Shown here: piece by piece, positions 59,432-64,000 of the stretch
Position numbering within the stretch: position 1 is the first letter of the stretch
Layout of the letters: each line of letters begins with the position of its first letter
Assembly: GCA_947172415.1 (NCBI GenBank)
Contig: OX359200.1
Coordinates: forward strand, 4,776,501-4,840,500
Length of the DNA: 64,000 nucleotides
Origin: Chondrosia reniformis
Taxonomy: Eukaryota > Porifera > Demospongiae > Chondrillida > Chondrillidae
Reading direction: 5' to 3'
Position numbers and translations under genes: made by a program
The notes under the pieces: generated by a model
Told to the model about the DNA's origin: nothing
Seen by the model: the letters and a program-made list of their open reading frames with translations, nothing else
Database searches by the model: none

Positions 59432-60195
59432 TATAACCATAGATCTTATATACTTACGTAATTTTATACGTTAATAATATTCATTGTCCACATTCCAATG
59501 ATGTCATTGAAATACGTCATAAATCGTATTCAATAAGTGTCCTATTTGTCCTATTTTGGTATTAATAAGCAGTCCAATGCGTACGTTTACGAAGGAAAAC
59601 GTCAAAAAACGCTTCGTGTTGCTCACGAGTACGGCAAGAGCTTTTAAATGGAGGAAGAATCACTTCCATCGATTGTTCGACGGCTGAGATAACGAGGAAA
59701 CAAGTTGTACGCTTTTCCTAATTCACAAAGCAACATCTGTCGGTTTTTCTCCTAATCGAAAGGTTTTCGAAGGAAAAACTCGACGTCACGCTCTGTAGAA
59801 TTATCGTAGGCATCATTTCTGAATGAACAGTTCACGATTTACCGCCTTACTGAAGCGAAAATGAGGACATAAGTTGTATATCTGTCATTTTCCTGCAATA
59901 AGCTTCTTTATTAGCAAGGTTAGACAAGAACAATATCTTTCGTCTACATTTACCACTGTATTAGGTATTTTCGATTACCGTTAGAATGTATCTGCTCTTT
60001 AGTATATATTCGTTGTAGAGATATAACGACTTTATCTATGGTCAGTCATTTGCGTTAGAATTTTTCCCGGTCTATCAGCCTCTAACCTTACTGCTTACGT
60101 AGGAGGAAAATTTATACTGTGGTCTACGTGATGTAATATATATAATTTGCGCGTTTCCAATCCTGGTTACGTAAGTATATAAGATCTATGGTATA
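59432..60195. mobile_element. Non-autonomous DNA element, about 760 bp, inverted termini
   Basis: The left end ccatagatcttatatactta and its reverse complement at about 60168-60190 form TIRs of about 27 bp next to TA-rich flanks. The interior is rich in cg-containing blocks (gaaggaaaacgtc, aactcgacgtcacg) and has no open frame. Confidence 0.65.
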
Positions 60196-61380
60196 ACTGT
60201 CATATAAAGAAAAGTATTACATATGGCAAAGATATAGATTACGCAAGTGTTTTAGGAAAAACGCAAAATGGCCGTCTAGAGGAAGACCTATTTTCCGAGG
60301 ATTTAAGTGCATCGTGCACACTAGGGCTAAATTTTGCCCAATGCAGCACTCAACAATAAACATCGACAATACATATACAGTAACAGTTCTGATTATCACC
60401 CCATGCAACATAAAGTTGTATACATATGCATCTTCCTTGTAGTCCCTTATCCTTTTAACGACTGCGTGTAAGTGTTACCGCTATCCCCATATGGACTGAA
60501 GGCCACATTTGTGGTACAAGTGCCTCTTCTAACCTTTTTAAGTTTCGTTTGTACTTTTATTGGCTAGGATAACATCCAAAAAACCTTAGCTGAAGTTTAT
60601 AGACGAAATTATTGGATATTGCTGAAAATTAATAATCATAATAATTAAAAAGAAAGCATTGTGTTAAAAATTGCTTTGATATATTTTGGTTACTTTGTAG
60701 TTGTACCTCTGCTCTGCACATTACAATTACAGTAGGTATAATAATATGATAGCTAACTATAACAGCCAGAAAAACACAGAGTAAAATGAAAGGTTTCAAG
60801 CTGCCTGAAAGGCTGGAAATTGGAAATTGGATATGCCCTTCATTGGATTTCATAAGCCTTTCAAGCAGCTTGAAACCTTTGATTTTACCCTGTGGACCCA
60901 CATCAGTGAACATGAGGGAGTCCTACTGGCTACCTGCTCCATATTCCAAATAGTAAACAGTTTGATTAACTAATTACAACTATAATGGCTATTTTCCAGA
61001 GCATAACCTATATGTAGAGGAGAAAATTCTTGACTCACCATGTATGAAAGATTTGACTATTTTACAGTAGTTCTCACTTCTATATACAGCAAGTTTTGAT
61101 GGAATGATTCCCAAGACTTAAGTATATCTCATTAATTGCTATGATTGAGTGAGAGGTGAATTTGTCTTCAACTTTCAGTCTTTAGATGGTCAAGAAAGGG
61201 AATGGCCAATGATCAGCAGTATATCTCGGTGGTGTCCACTGGATAGTGTCATTTGGAATAATTTAAGGCAGTGATGTTTTTACAACTCTATAGCTATAGT
61301 CACATGATTTTGGAAATGTACGCAGTAACATGTCCAAAGTGTCATCAACACATGGGCGTTGATGACACTTTGGAAAACGA
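60196..61380. other. Intergenic sequence with two short hairpins
   Basis: No exon is supported. An imperfect hairpin lies at 60782-60890 (aaggtttcaagctgcctgaa and its complement), and a near-perfect one at 61334-61374 (ccaaagtgtcatcaac / gttgatgacactttgg). Nothing else recognised. Confidence 0.5.
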
Positions 61381-61530
61381 ATATTACATCTCCTGATTGT
61401 GCAATCATAACCTTGAATTCTTCATAATTTAAATGAGTTTTAATATACCCTGAACTTTATGACAATGTGCCCATTCTGTTTTTAGGTCCTTTCCTGCAGC
61501 TGGAGCCATATGAATTCTATATATCACGTT
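61380..61530 (+). mobile_element. Degraded fragment of element family Y
   Basis: Matches discontinuous parts of 8490-9305 (gaattcttcat; aaatgagtttta; accctgaactttatga; aggtcctttc; ggagccatatgaatt). It ends where the SMC5-derived duplication begins. Confidence 0.6.
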
Positions 61531-62520
61531 ACCGGGCCCTTTTAGTAATCCTTGCAAGTACTCACACTTATAATTACCTAAAATCTCAAACTGCATGTGC
61601 AGGAACTTGCCATTGTCATGCGCTTTCTGGGATGCACTATTGTACATATATACATACATACAGTACTTTTTCGGTCGGTTGTCCAGACCGGACGTTGCAA
61701 TTGGTAATTGTAAAAGGTTATCCCTGCATGCATGGTGACGTCATTCTAGTGGAATGTTTGTGTTCAAATGATAATTGTGAGTTACAGATTGCAATGGATA
61801 ACCAACCCAAAATGTACTGTGTATGAGTATGTAACGTACATATAAGTACATGTAGGTATGATTTTAATGATAATACTATACTTCGCTTGTATAGACCACC
61901 TGAATTCCTCATCCACTCTGAAAATAAGACTGAGATAGCTACACTTCAGAATGAACTACAGGTACATATATATGTAATGTAGCTGTATTGTGTATATATA
62001 CTGTAGTACGTATGTACATACATGTGAGCAAGTTTGGTAGGGCTTGCCTGACATTAATAGCCCCTCTTACTATCTATCTTTCTCTATATTTTTCTCTGAT
62101 ATGTATGTATATGCACATACACTACTGTATCTACTGTTCGTAAATACTGCATCCGTATGTACTTACTTACTTACATATAGGTGTGTGTGATTTTATATGG
62201 TAGCCTTAAGTGGCGATGGCTTATACATGTCCAGGTATAGCCCTGTGCCCCTTATTATAACCACTTTTGGTTTGCTTTTTGTACATTCATTGTGTGCATG
62301 GGCTCTCTAAAAATATTAATATATGAAAATCTAACTCTTTTAGGAAAAGGATAGAGAAATGATCACATGTCAGGAGAAGCTACAAAAATTAAGAGACAAT
62401 GAGAAACAGTTGAGAGTGGAAGACCACGAAATTAGAAAAGTTAAAGTTATAAAGTATATAGTTGTGCCACAAATATGTTGTTTGGTTTTCATTGGACTAT
62501 ACTTGCATACAATATCTTGT

Positions 62521-62751
62521 CACAGGATCAAATTACAGGTTTCATATGGAATGAAACCTATTTGAAACTCTTGGGAACTGCCAGGTTTCAAAAGACATGA
62601 AAGCATGATAAACTTGGAAAAGGATCTGGGAAAAACTTGAAACTTGTGAAATTAATCTCCTAGTGCATACTTGTCCACCCTTTGAAACCTGGCCGTTCAA
62701 GAAGTTTCAAATAGGTTTCATTCCATCTGAAACCTGTAATTTGATCCTGTG
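62521..62751. mobile_element. 231-bp MITE inserted in the SMC5 duplicate, 3-bp target duplication
   Basis: The TIRs start cacaggatcaaattacaggt and run about 50 bp, mirrored at the right end (acctgtaatttgatcctgtg). Compared with 47200-47220 in the original, the flanks show an insertion that duplicates TGT. The original supplies the empty site. CACA.. termini and a 3-bp duplication suggest a CACTA-like or Harbinger-like element. Confidence 0.85.
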
Positions 62752-63289
62752 TGTCTTGTGCATTGTACTGACTCTTGTACGTATGTATGTACGTATGTAT
62801 GTATGTATGTATGTATGTATGTACGTATGTATGTACGTATGTACATTTGGTTTTGTATAGAACACTTTCCTGCAGAAGAAACACAGAAAACGAGTGCTAG
62901 CTGGGAGCATTGAAGCCAATCGAGCCAAGTTAGTTTTTAATATGTACTCTGATGTGCACAATTTAAAATTCAATTATAGCCACCTCTGTGTGTATGTATA
63001 CGTACTTTAATGTAGAATGTTATAAGTATACGTAAATTAGAAAATTGAAAGTTGAACATTTGGTGGTGATTGTGTTTTTAAAGGTTGTCTCAGTTACAAA
63101 ATGGATCAATTGATTTAGAAGAAGAAAAAAGGTGTTGTAAAGCTGAAATGATTAAGATTAATAGGAAGCGCGTTGAACTTGTTCGGAATCTTTCAGGAAT
63201 TATGTCAGTAAGTGTTTGTTAAATGGATGATAAAAGTAATTAAAATTGAATCGGGCGGAACCAAAGATCACTTGAGTCATTGGGCTCCT

Positions 63290-63395
63290 CAGGGGACATG
63301 ACAAAGCTCTCTTCAGGTTTAGTTCCCCTACAGGCTCTTTTACAGAATAGGCATAGCATGTAGGAAAATGGTATCTTAGATTTTTCATGAGCGGG
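63290..63395. mobile_element. SINE-like fragment in the SMC5 duplicate
   Basis: Counterpart of 48190-48280, sharing the insertion, so it predates the duplication. Confidence 0.65.
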
Positions 63396-63747
63396 TAGGG
63401 ATAATATCAAGAGTTCAATGATGATGAAATCAATGCATTAAGATTGGCTTAGGTCTCACAATTGCAAATTTGTTCTGTATACTCCAGGAGTTTGTAGCTC
63501 TGTGTGAAGACCTTGCGTTAGCTGTCACTAGACATTCCCATTCACAGCTACAAAAAGAGAATCTCAGCAGACAGTGTCAAGAGACTGAGGACAAATTGAA
63601 ACAGATGGAAGTATGTGTTTACATGTCACTGCTGAAGCACTCATATATTCTTGTTTACTTCCATACATATAACATACGTATACATGCCTGTAGGTAGGTA
63701 CGTACGTATGCATACATGATATACATAGATATTTCCAAAGATATACC

Positions 63748-64000
63748 GTAATTCGGGAGTTTTCGTTGTTAAAATATTTTCGTGGTTGGCTCAAACCACG
63801 AAAATTTATCACACGAAATATTTTTAACAACGAATAATAACACGTACAATCTACGTATATGTAAATGCAACACAGCTGAGCGCGGTCAAAATAGCTCTAC
63901 TGCGATACCTGCAGCGCAAGGACGGTTTACGGGCTCAAAGGGCTCACTTTCATCCAAAGTACCAGCAGCAACAATCGTGGTAGCCCCCAGACCACGAAAG
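63748..64000. mobile_element. Start of a further repeat element, cut by the window end
   Basis: Homology to SMC5 stops at about 63746 at ccgtaattcgggag. An inverted repeat follows (cgttgttaaaatattttcgt and its complement aaatatttttaacaacg), with repeated accacgaaa blocks up to the last base. It looks like the end of a larger dispersed element. Confidence 0.55.

Larger units (their letters stand above)
61535..63746 (+). pseudogene. Partial SMC5 duplicate, exons 15-19
   Basis: Collinear with about 46115-48627 of SMC5, introns included. Exon equivalents: 61895-61961, 62344-62445, 62861-62928, 63084-63207, 63488-63610, all the same length as the originals and with open frames. I count ten exonic differences in 484 nt: nine synonymous, one Gln-to-Arg in exon 17. 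The donor after exon 16 is altered: an 11-bp insertion turns GTTAGT into GTTATA. The microsatellite is about 70 bp instead of 495 bp, the 67-bp repeat is reduced to one partial unit, and a 231-bp MITE is inserted at 62521. Exons 1-14 are absent upstream; anything after exon 19 would lie beyond the window. It is a real partial duplication, or a second haplotype misplaced by assembly. Confidence 0.85.

Overview
The window is animal nuclear DNA. Genes are intron-rich with GT-AG introns, the DNA between them is AT-rich, and short hairpin elements and tandem repeats are dense. The gene set is metazoan: group A SRCR membrane proteins, a PTK7-like receptor kinase homologue, a CYP3-type cytochrome P450, an ORP9-type lipid-transfer protein, SMC5, and probably the chromosomal passenger protein borealin. 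Compact genes, SRCR paralogues and abundant hairpin elements suggest a sponge (demosponge); that assignment is inference. No prokaryotic feature, CRISPR array, rRNA or convincing tRNA was seen. Gene models were built by hand from reading frame, splice dinucleotides and exon phase. In the CYP, kinase, ORP9 and SMC5 models every junction agrees in phase.

Layout. 1-4.3 kb: SRCR-type transmembrane protein (+). 4.3-14.2 kb: mobile-element cluster carrying the signal-peptide exon (two copies) and membrane/tail exon of an SRCR paralogue that has no SRCR domain here. 14.6-19.6 kb: complete 12-exon CYP3-like P450 (-). 20.2-33.3 kb: complete 10-exon PTK7-like receptor kinase homologue (-) with almost no ectodomain and MYG in place of DFG; its 9-kb intron contains a whole 20-exon ORP9-like gene (+, 21.7-30.2 kb). 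33.4-35.9 kb: borealin-like gene (-), ending about 105 bp upstream of the kinase start codon. 36.5-37.55 kb: unrecognised single-exon gene (-), head-to-head with a four-pass membrane protein gene (+, 37.6-39.4 kb). 39.6-54.5 kb: complete 26-exon SMC5 (+); its introns hold a DNA transposon, a 0.5-kb microsatellite and a 1.8-kb 36-bp minisatellite. 54.5-61.5 kb: LINE remnants around a single-exon lectin/aerolysin-like pore-forming protein gene (-). 61.5-63.75 kb: partial second copy of SMC5 exons 15-19.

The genes do not form an operon-like pathway. SMC5 (SMC5/6 complex) and borealin (chromosomal passenger complex) both act in chromosome maintenance, ORP9 in membrane-contact lipid transfer, P450 in ER oxidation. 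The unusual signals are the nested ORP9/kinase arrangement, the ectodomain-less kinase-like receptor, the SMC5 partial duplication whose exon differences are nearly all synonymous, a transposon insertion visible against its empty site, and the SRCR paralogue reduced to signal peptide plus tail.
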